The position numbers were made by a program, and so were the translations under genes. Below the pieces are notes generated by a model, which was given only the letters and a program-made list of their open reading frames with translations, was not told where the DNA came from and did not search any database. Below are positions 22,416-22,641 of a stretch of DNA of 22,641 bases, piece by piece. The stretch lies in NCBI GenBank assembly GCA_030592985.1, contig JAUVIB010000007.1:1-22641 (forward strand), given 5' to 3'. Position 1 is the first letter of the stretch; each line of letters starts with the position of its first letter. The DNA is from Calditrichaceae bacterium. Lineage in GTDB: Bacteria > Calditrichota > Calditrichia > Calditrichales > Calditrichaceae.

Positions 22416-22446
22416 AGTAGTGAATAGTAAATGATAAAAGAAAAGT
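22416..22446 (+). repeat. Second heptamer-like tract
   Basis: After AGT at 22416, seven-base units AGTGAAT (22419-22425), AGTAAAT (22426-22432), GATAAAA and GAAAAGT follow without gaps. The AGTRAAW word matches the tract at 22252, which suggests that both came from one repeat family. The AT-rich composition makes the later units doubtful. Confidence 0.4.
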
Positions 22447-22463
22447 AACAACAACTGTTGTTA
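22446..22463. repeat. Perfect 8-bp inverted repeat (TAACAACA / TGTTGTTA)
   Basis: Arms TAACAACA (22446-22453) and TGTTGTTA (22456-22463) are separated by AC. It stands directly before two 23-base direct repeats that also contain ATAACA. It may be a protein-binding dyad; a two-base loop is too tight for a stable RNA hairpin at the tip, and no T-run follows. Confidence 0.6.
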
Positions 22464-22479
22464 TCTCTCCAATCTGGCA

Positions 22480-22538
22480 GTATAACAACATTGATGATAC
22501 ACGGCTGTATTGGAGGTATAACAGCAATGAATATACAC
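22480..22538 (+). repeat. Two 23-base direct repeats, 36-base period
   Basis: Copies at 22480-22502 and 22516-22538 both begin GTATAACA and end ATACAC, matching at 19 of 23 positions. The first copy is bracketed by perfect arms CTCCAAT (22467-22473) and ATTGGAG (22509-22515). With the adjacent palindrome this forms a compact structured block of about 95 bases. Two diverged copies are not a CRISPR array. It may be the edge of a larger element cut by the window end. Confidence 0.5.
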
Positions 22539-22641
22539 AACCGTTGTGCCTCATTTAAGAGAACGACATTATCAAAGAAAAAATGACAAAAAACGTACTA
22601 ATAATAAATATCATTGATAGCAAGACTCAAAAAATATTAAC

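Larger units (their letters stand above)
22264..22641. other. Non-coding right end of the window
   Basis: 378 bases after the mutase with no gene I can support; the short frames on the minus strand resemble no family. Contents are the heptamer tracts, the TAACAACA palindrome and the 23-base direct repeats listed separately. No terminator with a GC-rich stem is visible after glmM. The last 100 bases are AT-rich and featureless, and may contain the leader of a gene beyond the edge. Confidence 0.5.

Noticed and set aside
22446..22548. CRISPR-like array at the right edge
   Set aside because: Only two diverged 23-base copies with a 13-base gap are present. Spacers are too short, repeats are imperfect, and no cas gene is in view.
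22352..22554. Two overlapping minus-strand frames of about 60 codons after glmM
   Set aside because: They cover the repeat block, overlap each other in different frames, resemble no family and lack a ribosome site.

Overview
The window is a single stretch of ordinary bacterial chromosome, AT-rich throughout, with about 19 complete protein genes, one gene tail at the left edge, and no rRNA, tRNA, transposase, phage gene or CRISPR array that I can recognise. The gene set points to a diderm bacterium of the Fibrobacterota-Chlorobiota-Bacteroidota (FCB) side of the tree, for example a Calditrichota, Marinimicrobia or KSB1-like lineage. The reasons are a DUF2851 protein, several lipoprotein signal peptides, an outer-membrane barrel ending in an aromatic residue, a FecR/Ig-like periplasmic protein, and Shine-Dalgarno sites that are strong before some genes and absent before others. 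The phylum is an inference from family content only.

Layout. 1-1370 (+): tail of an unknown gene, then a GT-B glycosyltransferase, probably the end of a polysaccharide cluster. 1367-4231 (-): a run hisS, SpoU/TrmH-type RNA methyltransferase, CPBP-type membrane protease. 4359-5845: a signalling patch in which two PtsN-like PTS IIA genes (each with His67) are transcribed divergently from facing promoters. A small PII-like protein follows the minus-strand copy beyond a terminator-like hairpin. 5390-7249 (+): the second IIA gene leads into a short-chain-type polyprenyl diphosphate synthase and an NlpC/P60 lipoprotein. 7237-8997: an XRE-type regulator diverges from a DUF2851 gene across a 42-bp gap almost filled by a nested palindrome.

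9251-13675 (+) is an envelope block: a DUF350 membrane protein, a lytic transglycosylase lipoprotein, a secreted FecR protein with three Ig-like modules, and an outer-membrane beta-barrel. 14022-16186 (+): a glutaryl-CoA-dehydrogenase-type flavoenzyme and a REC-HD-GYP c-di-GMP phosphodiesterase, closed by a strong bidirectional terminator shared with the convergent TPR lipoprotein at 16249-17244 (-). 17337-20491 (+): a metallo-beta-lactamase-fold hydrolase coupled to the DNA-uptake channel protein ComEC. 20905-22263 (+): a GlmM-type hexosamine mutase with an archaeal-like sugar loop.

The best places for something undescribed are the XRE/DUF2851 pair with its symmetric operator, the FecR-Ig plus barrel pair with a structured leader, the IIA/IIA/PII-like patch, and the non-coding repeats at 20607-20723 and 22252-22538 (CGCAGAG inverted element, heptamer tracts, and a palindrome-plus-direct-repeat cluster). 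No complete, clearly novel multi-gene defence or mobile system is visible.
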